Source: Myxococcales bacterium (GTDB taxonomy: Bacteria; Myxococcota; Myxococcia; Myxococcales; Anaeromyxobacteraceae). From it: a stretch of DNA of 64,000 nt. The stretch is taken from positions 1-64,000 of the forward strand of contig JAJZQX010000014.1 in assembly GCA_021806645.1 (NCBI GenBank), written 5' to 3'. The translations under genes and the position numbers were made by a program. Numbering within the stretch: the stretch's first letter is position 1; every line of letters starts with the position of its first letter. The notes under the pieces were generated by a model, which saw nothing but the letters and a program-made list of their open reading frames with translations, did not search any database and had not been told where the DNA came from. Positions 27,078 to 35,661 of the stretch are shown here, piece by piece.

Positions 27078-28682
27078 TCACCCCTCCATGATCCCGGCTT
27101 GCCGGAGGGCCTCCTCGACCTCCCTGGTCCCGAACGGCTTGAGGAGGAAGGCTGACGGTGGCGTCTCGCGGAAGCGCTCGACGAGAACGTTCTCCGCCCA
27201 GCCCGAGCTCAGGATCACCCGGACCCCAGGGTCGATGCGGCGCATCTCCAGGAACGCCGCGTGACCGTCCATCACCGGCATGGTGAGGTCCATGAGCACA
27301 CCGGCGACCCGGTCGCGGTTGGACCGGTAGGTCCCCAGCGCGGTCTGGCCGTCGCCCGCCTCCAGGACGAGGAAGCCGAGTCGCTCGAGCAAGGCCTTGC
27401 AGCTGCGTCGCACCAGGGCTTCGTCGTCCACCAGCAGCAGCATCCCCCTCGCCCGGGCCGGCCGTGGCGGCGGGTCCTTCGGGCGGTCCGCCTCGGCCGG
27501 TTGGCTGGTCGCCGGGAAGTAGACGGTGACGGTGGTCCCGGCCCCGGGCTGGCTGCGGATGCGGATCCCACCCCGGTGCGCCTTGAGGATGCCGCGCAAC
27601 GCCGAGAGCCCGAGTCCGCGCCCCGCCTGCTTGGTGGTGAAGAAGGGGTCGAAGATCCGGGATAGGACTCCTTCGCTCATGCCACACCCGCTGTCCCGGA
27701 CCTCCAGCGTCAGGTAGCGCCCGGGAGGGAGCGCCTGGCCGGGCAGCTCGCGGCGCAGGGCCTCGTCGTCGACGTCCACCACGCCGGTGCGAAGGTCGAT
27801 GGTGCCGTCGGCGTCGCCGATGGCCTCGCTCGCGTTGGTGACGAGGTTCATGACCACCTGCTGCACCTGGGCCCGGTCCCCGAGGAACGCCGGCATGCCC
27901 TCGGGCAGCCGGCAGGACATCAGGACCCGCTTCGAGACCGAGATCGCCAGGAGCTCCGTAATCTCGCGGACCGACCGGTTCAGGTCCATGGGCCGCACCA
28001 GGAACGTGCCGTGACCGCCGTAGGCGAGCAGCTGGCGGGTCAGGTCCGCGGCCTTGTTCACCGCCCGTTCGGCCAGGACCAGGTGCTCGGCGGCCCGATG
28101 GCCCGCCGGCAGCTCCGCGCCGGCTAGGGCGACGTGCCCCCGGACGGCGGTGAGCAGGTTGTTGAAGTCATGGGCGATGCCGCTGGCCAGTACGCCCAGC
28201 GACTCCAGCTTCTGGGCCTGCCGCATCGACTCCTCGTCGCGACGTCGCTCGGTGATGTCGCGCCACACCACCTGGAGGAGCGGCGTGTCGCCCACCTGGA
28301 TGGGGGTGAGGAGGACCTCGACCGGGAAGTCCTTTCGGTGCGGGCTCCGATGGATCCACTCGAAGCGGTTGCTGCCCAGCCGCACGGCGGCGGCGATCAG
28401 CTCGTTGGCCTTCTCGAAGGACTCGCGCCCGTCCTCCTGGAGGCGCGGCGACAGCGCCGATGGGTGGAGGGCCCTCAACTCCTCGCGCGTGCATCGGAGC
28501 AGGTCGAGCGCGGCCTGGTTGTACTCGACGAACTGGTTGGTGTGGGTGTCGAGCAGCAGGATGGCGTCGGCACTGCGCTCGAACAGGAGCCGGTAGCGGC
28601 CGTCTCCGTCGTCGAGGATCTCACCCCCGCCGCCATGGCCTGCTGGCGGTGCGTCGCCCGTGTTCGATCGCTCTTCCGGCAT
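27078..28682 (-). CDS. cytoplasmic hybrid sensor histidine kinase (PAS-HisKA-HATPase-receiver)
   Basis: 534 residues with no membrane helix. PAS domain ~30-148; dimerisation helix with phospho-His H171 in 'G-I-A-H-D-F-N-N-L-L'; ATPase domain ~215-400 with an N box near 'N-L-V-T-N-A-S-E-A-I', 'D-S-G-C-G-M' and 'G-R-G-L-G-L'; receiver ~412-534 with phospho-Asp about D465 in 'L-M-D-L-T-M-P'. The H-D-F-N-N type is common in hybrid kinases. The ATG at 28682 was chosen over an upstream GTG (28754) because GAGGA lies 8 bases before it. No partner regulator is adjacent. Confidence 0.88.
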   Translation of the reverse strand: MPEERSNTGDAPPAGHGGGGEILDDGDGRYRLLFERSADAILLLDTHTNQFVEYNQAALDLLRCTREELRALHPSALSPRLQEDGRESFEKANELIAAAVRLGSNRFEWIHRSPHRKDFPVEVLLTPIQVGDTPLLQVVWRDITERRRDEESMRQAQKLESLGVLASGIAHDFNNLLTAVRGHVALAGAELPAGHRAAEHLVLAERAVNKAADLTRQLLAYGGHGTFLVRPMDLNRSVREITELLAISVSKRVLMSCRLPEGMPAFLGDRAQVQQVVMNLVTNASEAIGDADGTIDLRTGVVDVDDEALRRELPGQALPPGRYLTLEVRDSGCGMSEGVLSRIFDPFFTTKQAGRGLGLSALRGILKAHRGGIRIRSQPGAGTTVTVYFPATSQPAEADRPKDPPPRPARARGMLLLVDDEALVRRSCKALLERLGFLVLEAGDGQTALGTYRSNRDRVAGVLMDLTMPVMDGHAAFLEMRRIDPGVRVILSSGWAENVLVERFRETPPSAFLLKPFGTREVEEALRQAGIMEG

Positions 28683-28807
28683 CTCAGGTGTCCTCTCGCC
28701 CGCCACGTGCGCCCTCGACTCACTACTTGGCACCTTGGCCTGGGGGGCGTCCACCGCACGCCGGTGGAGGCGCGGCGGCCAGCGACGCGGCGCGGCTAGG
28801 ATGGCAC

Positions 28808-28823
28808 GGCGCGTCGTCGCGCC
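28808..28823. repeat. small hairpin in the kinase/unknown-gene intergenic region
   Basis: GGCGCG and CGCGCC flank a TCGT loop inside the 230-base divergent gap 28683-28912. The role is unknown; nothing else in the gap stands out apart from the ribosome sites of the two flanking genes. Confidence 0.3.
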
Positions 28824-28912
28824 ATGCCGCGGTGCGTGGTTGTGGAGAGCGGTCGGGGGCTGTACGAGCGGGCCGGGAAGGTGTCAACTTCCGCCTCCCA
28901 CCGGAGCACGCC

Positions 28913-29398
28913 ATGAGCAAGAGACCCTGGTCATTCGATCCGCCGTCCGACCTGCGCCTGCGCCCCCGCGCGCAGCCGGCTCGCGCCGATGGCCCCGAGA
29001 TGAGCGACGTCATCGAGCGCGCTGCCCGCGTGCCCGACGGCCTCGCGCTCCTCCGCGGTGCGCCGCTCGAGACCGCCGCCATCCTGCTCGGCGTCGCGCC
29101 ACCGGCCATCGAGCGCGCCCGCGCCTCGCTGCAGGAGCCGGGCGTCCTCGCCAGTGCCGCGGCCCTCCTGGCCAGCGCCGAGGCCAGCTGGCGCAGCGCG
29201 GCCACGCCGCCTCCGCGTCCGCCCAGCCCGCGCGATCCGGAGCAGCTCATCGAGGCCGCGCGGCAGCGTGCCGACGGCCTGGCCCTGCTCCTCTCGGCGT
29301 CGCCCGAGGCGGCGGCCATCACCTTCGGCGTCCACCCCGACCTGGTCCACGGCGCGCGCGCGGTGGCGGCACGGCGCGCGGCACCGCGGCGCAACTGA
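28913..29398 (+). CDS. unknown protein with a two-fold internal repeat
   Basis: 161 residues; I do not recognise a family. The ATG at 28913 is preceded by GGAG 7 bases away. Residues 32-73 and 111-152 are repeats: about 20 of 42 positions are identical, including D-G-L-A-L-L, the A-A-I core, the G-V-x-P turn and a closing A-R-A. Each copy looks like a small two- or three-helix unit, joined by an Ala/Pro-rich linker (~80-108). The N-terminal 30 residues are basic and Pro-rich. The lyase-like gene follows directly, 9 bases after the stop. Confidence 0.6.
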   Translation: MSKRPWSFDPPSDLRLRPRAQPARADGPEMSDVIERAARVPDGLALLRGAPLETAAILLGVAPPAIERARASLQEPGVLASAAALLASAEASWRSAATPPPRPPSPRDPEQLIEAARQRADGLALLLSASPEAAAITFGVHPDLVHGARAVAARRAAPRRN

Positions 29399-29407
29399 GT
29401 GGCAGCC

Positions 29408-30409
29408 ATGGCGACCTCCACTCGCGTTCGAACCTCCCTGCCCGAGTCGGTCGTGGTCTGCGAGTGCTGGGCTCGTGACGGGCTGCAGTCGATGCCGGTG
29501 CTGGTCCCGACCGAGCGGAAGATCGAGCTGATCGATCGCATCACCGCGGCGGGGTTCAAGAAGGTGGAGGTGACCTCCTTCTCGAACCCGAAGCTCCTGC
29601 CGCAGTTCGCCGACGCCGTGGAGGTGCTGCGCGGCATCCGCCGGCGCCCCGGGGTCTCCCACGTCGTCCTCATGCCCAACGAGCGTGGCTTCGACCGGCT
29701 CGAGACCTGCCAGCGGGAGGGCTACGGCGCCGAGGAGATCATCCTCATGATCTCCTCGAGCGAGAAGCACAACCTGCTCAACTTCCGCATGTCGCACCGC
29801 GACGCCATGGCCGAGCACGCCCGCGTCATGCGGCGGGCCCACGCGCTCGGGATCAGGATCATCGGCTGCGCCGGGACGGTCTACGGCTGCCCTGTGGGCG
29901 GCGACGTCCCGTACCGCCACGTGGCGAAGGTGGTGCGCTTCTACCTGGAGGAGGGGGCGCAGACCATCATGCTCGGCGACACCACCGGCATGGCCAACCC
30001 CATCCAGGTGCGCCAGCGCATCGCCGAGCTCCGCTCCGACTTCCCCGGCGCCGAGTTCATCGCCCACTTCCACGACACGCGCGGCACCGGGGTGGTCAAC
30101 TCGATCGCCGCGCTCGAGCAGGGGCTCCGCCACGTCGACTCGTCGCTCGGCGCCATCGGCGGCCAGCCCGCCACCGGCGCCGCCAAGTACTCGGCCGGCT
30201 TCACCGGCAACGCCTGCAGCGAGGACCTGGTGGCGCTGCTCGAGGAGATGGGGGTCCGGACCGGCGTGGACGTCGAGGCGATGCTCGAGGCCGGGCGCCG
30301 CGCCGAGGAGGTGCTCGGCCAGCGGCTCCGCTCCAACGTCATCCGCGCCGGGGCCGTCATTCACACCGAGTCGTCGCCGGCCAAGGAGACCGGCGCGGCC
30401 GCGCGCTGA
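29408..30409 (+). CDS. HMG-CoA lyase-like DRE-TIM enzyme (atypical)
   Basis: 333 residues. The TIM-barrel opening 'W-A-R-D-G-L-Q' (R23, D24) and 'F-H-D-T-R-G' carry the usual metal and substrate residues of the HMG-CoA lyase branch. The family signature loop normally reads G-G-C-P-Y-A with a catalytic Cys; here it reads G-G-Q-P-A-T-G, so that Cys is missing. The nearest Cys is in 'G-N-A-C-S-E-D'. The reaction may therefore differ from HMG-CoA cleavage, such as another aldol or Claisen-type reaction. A GTG at 29399 is an alternative start. Confidence 0.75.
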   Translation: MATSTRVRTSLPESVVVCECWARDGLQSMPVLVPTERKIELIDRITAAGFKKVEVTSFSNPKLLPQFADAVEVLRGIRRRPGVSHVVLMPNERGFDRLETCQREGYGAEEIILMISSSEKHNLLNFRMSHRDAMAEHARVMRRAHALGIRIIGCAGTVYGCPVGGDVPYRHVAKVVRFYLEEGAQTIMLGDTTGMANPIQVRQRIAELRSDFPGAEFIAHFHDTRGTGVVNSIAALEQGLRHVDSSLGAIGGQPATGAAKYSAGFTGNACSEDLVALLEEMGVRTGVDVEAMLEAGRRAEEVLGQRLRSNVIRAGAVIHTESSPAKETGAAAR

Positions 30410-30431
30410 GGCCCAGCCCGGGGACCGATCC

Positions 30432-31367
30432 ATGAACTACCGCACGCTCGGGTCCAGCGACCTTCGGGTCTCCGAGATCGCCCTCGGTTCCTGGCTCACC
30501 TTCGGCGTCGGTGTCGAGCGCGCCGCCGCCGTGGCCTGCGTGGCCGCCGCCCTCGACGCCGGGATCAACTTCATCGACACCGCCAACGTCTACGGGCGCG
30601 GTGCCGCCGAGAGCTTCCTGGGCGAGGTGCTGGCCACCCTGCCGCGTCACCGCTACGTCCTCGCCACCAAGGTCTTCTTCCCCATGTCGGAGACCGATCG
30701 CGGCCTCTCCGCCGCCCAGATCCGCAAGCAGCTCGACGACTCGCTGCGGCGGCTGCGGGTCGAGCACGTGGACCTCTACCAGTGTCACCGCTACGATCAG
30801 GCCACGCCGCTCGAGGAGACCATGGCGGCGCTCGACGCCGCGGTGCACCAGGGGAAGGTGCGCTGGCTGGGCTTCTCGGAGTGGACCCCGGAACAGGTCC
30901 GTGCCGCCCTGGCGTTGCCCGGCAGCCGCTTCGTCTCCTCCCAGCCACAGTACTCGCTGCTCTGGCGCGCCCCGGAAGCGGAGCTCTTCCCGCTCTGCGC
31001 CGCCGAGGGCATCGGCCAGATCGTCTGGTCGCCGCTGCGCCAGGGGATCCTCTCGGGCAAGTACCGTCCCGGCGCGGCGCCTCCGCGCGACTCGCGCGCC
31101 GCCAGCCCGGCCATGAACGCCTTCCTGGCCGACAAGCTGGACGACGGCCTGCTCACGCGGGTCCAGCGGCTCCGCCCCATCGCCGAGGAGCTCGGGCTGA
31201 CGCCAGCCCAGCTCGCCCTGGCCTGGGTGCTGCGCCGCCCCGAGGTGACCTCGGCCATCATCGGCGCCTCCCGGCCCGAGCAGGTCCGCGAGAACGCCGC
31301 CGCCTCGGGCCTGCGGCTCGAGGCCGGGACCGTGGCCCGCGTGGAGGCGGCGCTGGCTCCGCCCTGA
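30432..31367 (+). CDS. aldo/keto reductase
   Basis: 311 residues, a TIM barrel using NADPH. The catalytic tetrad is D49 and Y54 ('F-I-D-T-A-N-V-Y-G'), K80 ('A-T-K-V-F-F') and H119 ('Y-Q-C-H-R-Y-D'). The C-terminal 'I-I-G-A-S-R-P-E-Q-V-R-E-N' binds the cofactor 2'-phosphate. It resembles the voltage-gated K+ channel beta-subunit/YghZ-type branch, with an 'L-x-x-L-x-x-E-H-V-D-L-Y' helix. The substrate cannot be named. It starts 22 bases after the lyase-like gene and is probably co-transcribed. Confidence 0.88.
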   Translation: MNYRTLGSSDLRVSEIALGSWLTFGVGVERAAAVACVAAALDAGINFIDTANVYGRGAAESFLGEVLATLPRHRYVLATKVFFPMSETDRGLSAAQIRKQLDDSLRRLRVEHVDLYQCHRYDQATPLEETMAALDAAVHQGKVRWLGFSEWTPEQVRAALALPGSRFVSSQPQYSLLWRAPEAELFPLCAAEGIGQIVWSPLRQGILSGKYRPGAAPPRDSRAASPAMNAFLADKLDDGLLTRVQRLRPIAEELGLTPAQLALAWVLRRPEVTSAIIGASRPEQVRENAAASGLRLEAGTVARVEAALAPP

Positions 31368-31377
31368 CGGAGGGGTG

Positions 31378-32187
31378 CTACTTGGCCCGCCGCTTCGGCT
31401 TGAGGTACACGGCGGCGGCGCGCTCCAGCACCCGGAAGGCGAACGACTCGGTCAGGTAGAGGTGGACCTTGTCCTTGTCGTGACCGGCGTAGCCGACCGA
31501 CAGGTCCTGTCCCACGCTGAGCTGGAAGTCGCCGCCACGGTGCGACAGCAGCACCGCGCCGTCGATGGCCGGGGCCAGCACCATGGGCCCGTCGAGGAAG
31601 TGCTCGACCCGCTCGCGGATGGGATTCCCGTCCTCGGCCGCCTGGGCCAGCTTCGAGTAGCTGTCCGGTCCGAGGGCCAGGGCATATGGACCGTTGATGC
31701 CCGCGCGCCGCAGCGTCTCCACCGCGTCCCCCACCGTCGAGGGGTAGTCGGCGTAATCATCGGGGATGGCCACGGGCGCATGCGGACTGCCGGGGATGAT
31801 CCCTTCCATGCCACCGGCCTTGAACCCGTTGAAGATGGCGGTGTCCTCGGCGAGCGCCGTCTTCTCGGCGGCGCGGACCACCGCCGGGAGGTCCAGCATG
31901 GCGCCGCGTGAGGCGCCGTCGAGCACCATGATGGGCAGCTCGAACGGCACCCGGATCTCGACCAGGGGCAGCACGACCCGGAGGCCCCACGGCACGCCGA
32001 GGGCGCCATCGGGCCGGAGGACCAGCTCACCGGTGTTGACCGCGGCGTAGGCCCAACCATGCGGACCATCGAGATCGACCAGCTTTCGTCCGGCCAAATC
32101 GAGGCGAAGGACCCGCCTGGCCTCCTCGTCGATCTGTCTCCAGGCCTCCGGTGTGATGGGTGCGATCTCGCGCTTGAGGAGGTCCAT
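31378..32187 (-). CDS. encapsulin shell protein (family 1, HK97 fold)
   Basis: 269 residues, the expected length for a T=1 encapsulin. The N-terminus 'L-L-K-R-E-I-A-P-I-T-P-E-A-W-R-Q-I-D-E-E' is the typical inner-surface helix; the 'F-N-G' and 'G-I-I-P-G-S' segments and the C-terminal 'E-S-F-A-F-R-V' are also family features. The protein self-assembles into a nanocompartment that holds cargo bearing a C-terminal targeting peptide. It begins 3 bases after the ferritin-like cargo gene, which defines this as an iron-storage encapsulin. Confidence 0.93.
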   Translation of the reverse strand: MDLLKREIAPITPEAWRQIDEEARRVLRLDLAGRKLVDLDGPHGWAYAAVNTGELVLRPDGALGVPWGLRVVLPLVEIRVPFELPIMVLDGASRGAMLDLPAVVRAAEKTALAEDTAIFNGFKAGGMEGIIPGSPHAPVAIPDDYADYPSTVGDAVETLRRAGINGPYALALGPDSYSKLAQAAEDGNPIRERVEHFLDGPMVLAPAIDGAVLLSHRGGDFQLSVGQDLSVGYAGHDKDKVHLYLTESFAFRVLERAAAVYLKPKRRAK

Positions 32188-32190
32188 GGC

Positions 32191-32553
32191 TCACGCTCCC
32201 TTCATGCCGGCGATGCCGAGGGTCCCGGTCCGGGGAACGGCCGGGCCGCCAGCGGCGGCACCCTTCTCGATCTCGGTGATGGGCCGCTCGCTGAAGAGGT
32301 AGGTCTTCATCGTCTCCCCGAAGTGGCCGTTGTGACGGCGCACCCACTCCATGAGCATGGTGGCGTGCTCGATCTCCTCGTTCTTGTTGTGCAGGAGCAC
32401 CGCCTTGAGCTGGGGATCGTTACAGACGTCGGCGCGCTGCTGGTACGAGTCGATGGCCTGCAGCTCCTCCATCAGGCTGATGAGCGCCCGGTGCATCTCG
32501 CGGGTCTCGCCCGAAAGGGACTGGGCCGGTTCCTGGGTCGTGTCACTGGTCAT
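32191..32553 (-). CDS. encapsulated ferritin-like cargo protein
   Basis: 120 residues. One long helical pair carries the half-ferroxidase residues E30, Y37, E60 and H63, which line up with E32, Y39, E62 and H65 of the known Rhodospirillum EncFtn; two subunits make one diiron site. The tail after ~100 is Gly/Ala-rich and ends T-L-G-I-A-G-M-K-G-A, matching an encapsulation peptide (L-G-I-x-S-L-K-like). It would oxidise Fe2+ inside the shell. GGAGGAGG, 5 bases before the ATG at 32553, decides the start over the upstream ATG at 32580. Confidence 0.9.
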   Translation of the reverse strand: MTSDTTQEPAQSLSGETREMHRALISLMEELQAIDSYQQRADVCNDPQLKAVLLHNKNEEIEHATMLMEWVRRHNGHFGETMKTYLFSERPITEIEKGAAAGGPAVPRTGTLGIAGMKGA

Positions 32554-32669
32554 GTCGTCCTCCTCCGCCGTCCCATCCATACAAATGCCGGCCCAATCCG
32601 CGCCCGGCGAAGGCGGGCCGTATCACCTGGCAGGCGAGTATCGCGATTCACTTCTTGCCGGCGCTGGCC

Positions 32670-32685
32670 CGTTCGCGAACGTTCG
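32670..32685. promoter_or_regulatory. overlapping palindromes upstream of the encapsulin operon
   Basis: CGTTCGCGAACG (32670-32681) and CGAACGTTCG (32676-32685) are perfect palindromes that share half-sites, forming a 16-base block about 117 bases before the cargo ATG. This could be an operator for an iron or stress regulator, or part of the 3' region of the flavin reductase. The rest of the 32554-32740 gap shows no clear promoter. Confidence 0.3.
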
Positions 32686-32740
32686 GGAGCGGGCGCCGTG
32701 GCCGACCGAGCGGGAGGTGCCGGCACCCCGAGCGGGCCGC

Positions 32741-33304
32741 TCAGTGCTTCGCGGTGGTCCTGATCCAGGCCGTGAAGGCTGCCGCGAACTTTCCCAGGAA
32801 GGCGCGCGTGTCCGGGTTGGTGAGCCTGCCCTGGTCGTCGAGCAGGCCGGCCACGCCGCCGACGTAAGCCTCCGGTTGCTGCAGCACGGGCACGTCGAGG
32901 AAGACCAGGGACTGACGCAGGTGGTGGTTCGCGCCGAAGCCGCCCAGGGCGCCAGGCGACACGCTCACGACGGCTCCCGGCTTGCCGCTCCAGGCGTTCT
33001 TCCCGTACGGGCGGGAGCCGACGTCGATGGCGTTCTTGAGGGCGCCCGGGACCGACCGGTTGTACTCTGGGGTCACGAAGAGTACGGCGTCGGCGCCCCG
33101 GATCCGCTCGCGGAAGGCGGTCCAAGCCGGAGGCGGGATGGCCGCGTCGTCGTCCTGGTTGTAGAGCGGAAGCCCCCCGATCTCGACGATCTCCAGCTTC
33201 ATCGCGGGCGCCGCGACCTCGGCGATGGCGAGCGCGATCTTGCGGCTGAAGGACTCCTTGCGAAGGCTCCCCACCAACACGGCGACATCCAGCGGCCTGG
33301 GCAT
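32741..33304 (-). CDS. NADPH-dependent FMN reductase family protein
   Basis: 187 residues, flavodoxin fold. 'V-G-S-L-R-K-E-S-F-S-R' binds FMN phosphate, 'T-P-E-Y-N-R-S-V-P-G-A-L-K-N-A-I-D' is the family core motif, and 'G-G-F-G-A' lies in the isoalloxazine loop. It reduces flavin, quinone, azo or metal substrates in the cytoplasm. It lies on the same strand 187 bases upstream of the encapsulin operon, so reduced flavin for iron release is a possible link, though unproven. Confidence 0.88.
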   Translation of the reverse strand: MPRPLDVAVLVGSLRKESFSRKIALAIAEVAAPAMKLEIVEIGGLPLYNQDDDAAIPPPAWTAFRERIRGADAVLFVTPEYNRSVPGALKNAIDVGSRPYGKNAWSGKPGAVVSVSPGALGGFGANHHLRQSLVFLDVPVLQQPEAYVGGVAGLLDDQGRLTNPDTRAFLGKFAAAFTAWIRTTAKH

Positions 33305-33450
33305 GACCGTTCCCCTTTCCCGGCGTGACTGCGAAAGCCCTTATCGCGGCGGCAGGCCGAGTGCTTGGCGAGACCCATCCAGAGGCCTTCGGCCCCCTTC
33401 CGGAGGCTCCGGCCGTTCCGGCAGCCAATCGGGCGGGTCCGCTGGACGCT

Positions 33451-34695
33451 CTAGACCTTCTGGAGCGCCTGCTCCAGGTCGTCGGCCAGGTCGGCCGGGT
33501 CCTCCAGCCCCACCGAGAGCCGGATCATCGACTGGCTGAAGCCGGCCTGGAGCTTCTGCTCCGGGGTCATGTCGGCGTGGGTCATCGACCACGGGTGCTC
33601 GACCAGCGTCTCGATCCCGCCCAGGCTCACCGCCAGCCGCATGTGCCGGACCGCGTCCAGCACCCGGTAGGCCTCGGCCTCGCCGCCCCGCACGTCGAAG
33701 CTCACCAGGCTGCCGGCCCCGGTGCACTGCTGCTTCCAGAGCGCCACCTGCCGCGCCCCCATCTCCGGCAGCCCCGGGTAGTAGACCCGCTTCACCTTCG
33801 GGTGCGTCCTGAGCAGCTCCACCAGCCGCACCGTGTTGGCCTGCTGCTTCTCCATGCGGAGCTGGAGCGTGCCGAGCGAGCGGTGGATTAGCCAGGCCGT
33901 GTCGGGGTCGGACATCGAGCCGAGGATGGTGCGGGTGGCGCGCACCGCGCTGATGATCGAGGCGCTCCCCATGGCCAGCCCGGCCACCAGGTCCGAGTGG
34001 CCGCCGAAGAACTTGGTGGCCGAGTAGAGCACCACGTCGGCCCCGTGGCGGAGCGGCTGCGAGAAGATGGGCCCGAGGAAGGTGTTGTCGATCAGCACCA
34101 GCACCCGCCGTTCCGGCGTGGAGAGCCGGTCGGCCACGCGCCGCGCCGCCGGCATGTCGCACAGCTCCATGGTCGGGTTGGCGGGCGACTCGATGAAGAT
34201 CATCCGCGTCGAGGTGTGGGCCGCGGCCAGCGCGGCCAGGGCCACCTCGTCGGCGCCGGACGGGAACGGCACCGTCTGGATCCCGAACTCGGGCAGCAGC
34301 TTGCGGAAGAGGTACTCGGTGCCGCCGTAGATCGGGTCGGAGAAGAGGATGGTGTCGCCCGGGCGCAGCAGCGTGAGACAGGTGCTCGAGATGGCCCCCA
34401 TGCCGGAGGAGAAGAGCGCCGCCGCCTCGGCGCCGTCCCAGGCCGTCACCCGGTCCTCGAGGATCTCGCTGTTGGGGTTGTTGACGCGCGTGTAGATGAG
34501 CGCCGGGCTCTCCCCCTGCTCGCGTGGGCGCAGGCCATAGGCCAGCTCGAAGGCCCGCTTGCCGTCCATCGCCTTCTTGAAGATGAAGGTGGAGGTCCGG
34601 AAGACCGGCGGCACCGCCGCCCCTTCCGAGCGCTGCGGGTCGTACCCCTTCTCGAAGATGAGCGTCTGCGGCGACGGCGTGCGGCGTTCGGACAT
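33451..34695 (-). CDS. transsulfuration-family PLP enzyme (cystathionine gamma-synthase / methionine gamma-lyase type)
   Basis: 414 residues. PLP lysine is K228 in 'Y-S-A-T-K-F-F-G-G-H-S-D'. 'Y-T-R-V-N-N-P' (about 69-75), 'F-S-S-G-M-G-A-I' and 'E-S-P-A-N-P-T' are the phosphate and ring-stacking segments. Sequence alone does not separate cystathionine gamma-synthase, cystathionine gamma-lyase, methionine gamma-lyase and O-acetylhomoserine sulfhydrylase. The N-terminal insertion (~46-66, 'F-E-L-A-Y-G-L-R-P-R-E-Q-G-E') is longer than in MetB. AGGAGAGG upstream supports the ATG at 34695. The 34696-34845 gap has nothing evident. Confidence 0.85.
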   Translation of the reverse strand: MSERRTPSPQTLIFEKGYDPQRSEGAAVPPVFRTSTFIFKKAMDGKRAFELAYGLRPREQGESPALIYTRVNNPNSEILEDRVTAWDGAEAAALFSSGMGAISSTCLTLLRPGDTILFSDPIYGGTEYLFRKLLPEFGIQTVPFPSGADEVALAALAAAHTSTRMIFIESPANPTMELCDMPAARRVADRLSTPERRVLVLIDNTFLGPIFSQPLRHGADVVLYSATKFFGGHSDLVAGLAMGSASIISAVRATRTILGSMSDPDTAWLIHRSLGTLQLRMEKQQANTVRLVELLRTHPKVKRVYYPGLPEMGARQVALWKQQCTGAGSLVSFDVRGGEAEAYRVLDAVRHMRLAVSLGGIETLVEHPWSMTHADMTPEQKLQAGFSQSMIRLSVGLEDPADLADDLEQALQKV

Positions 34696-34845
34696 GGTGG
34701 GCCTCTCCTGGGCGCCATCCTGCGTCCGGCGCCGCCGCGGCGATAGGCCCGCGCCGGGGGGCGCGTCGAGTCCTCCGCGTGAACGGAGCCTTCCGTGCGA
34801 GCGGCGCCGGCGGCGGCACCTCCGCCCGGACGGCGGACGGCGGCG

Positions 34846-35661
34846 CTAAGGCTCCAGCACCGTCCCGGCGCTCCCCGGCTCCAGCACGGCGCGGGCCAGG
34901 TCTCCGGGCGCGAGCTTGCCGATGACGACCACGCTCCGAGCCCCGCCGGAGAGGATGGCGAACGACTCCTCCAGCTTCGGGATCATCCCGCCGGAGATGG
35001 TGCCGTCCTTCACCAGCCGCCCGAAGGCCTCGCGGTCGATGCGCGGCAGGCGGCTCGACGGGTCCTTCACGTCGCGCAGCACCCCTGGGGTCGAGGTGAC
35101 CAGCACCAGCGCGTCGGCCTCGAGCGCGCCGGCCAGCTGGCTCGCCACCGTGTCGCCGTTGATGTTGAGCACCTGCCCGTTCCGGTCGCAGCCGAGGCAG
35201 GCGATGACCGGCACGTAGCGCCGCTCGAATAGGTCGCCGAGCAGCGGCAGGTTGAAGCCGGTCACGTCGCCGACCAGGCCGAGATCGACCGGGTCCGGCC
35301 CGGCCCCCTGCATCACCCGGGGCGGGCGGCGCACCGCCTGCACCATGTGGCCCGAGGCCCCGTGCAGCCCGACCGGCATCACGCCGCGCGTCAGCAGCCG
35401 GGCGCAGAGGTCGACGTTGAGCTGGCCGGCCAGCACGTACTTCATCACGTCGAGGGTGGCCGGGTCGGTGTAGCGCCGCCCGGCGATCATCCGCGTCTCC
35501 AGCCCGAGCGTCCTCTGCAGCGCGCTGGCCTGCGGCCCGCCGCCGTGGACGATCACCACCCGGTGCCAGCCGTCCACCAGGGTGCGCAGGTCGGCGGCGA
35601 TGAGGTCGAGCTCGGGGGACTGGACGATCTCCCCGCCCAGCTTGACGACGATGGTCTTCAT
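34846..35661 (-). CDS. argB: acetylglutamate kinase
   Basis: 271 residues, amino acid kinase fold. 'V-V-K-L-G-G-E' (ATP phosphate), 'V-I-V-H-G-G-G-P-Q-A' (substrate), 'N-I-N-G-D-T-V-A-S-Q-L-A' (acetylglutamate) and 'I-S-G-G-M-I-P-K-L' are all present. It phosphorylates N-acetylglutamate in the arginine pathway. The ATG overlaps the argC stop by 4 bases, so the two are translationally coupled. The form is slightly short, and no N-terminal arginine-sensing helix is seen, which suggests it may not be arginine-inhibited (inference). Confidence 0.92.
   Translation of the reverse strand: MKTIVVKLGGEIVQSPELDLIAADLRTLVDGWHRVVIVHGGGPQASALQRTLGLETRMIAGRRYTDPATLDVMKYVLAGQLNVDLCARLLTRGVMPVGLHGASGHMVQAVRRPPRVMQGAGPDPVDLGLVGDVTGFNLPLLGDLFERRYVPVIACLGCDRNGQVLNINGDTVASQLAGALEADALVLVTSTPGVLRDVKDPSSRLPRIDREAFGRLVKDGTISGGMIPKLEESFAILSGGARSVVVIGKLAPGDLARAVLEPGSAGTVLEP

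Noticed and set aside
32581-32740. Possible small ORFs between the encapsulin operon and the flavin reductase
   Set aside because: No ORF with a ribosome site; the long plus-strand frames here are antisense shadows.
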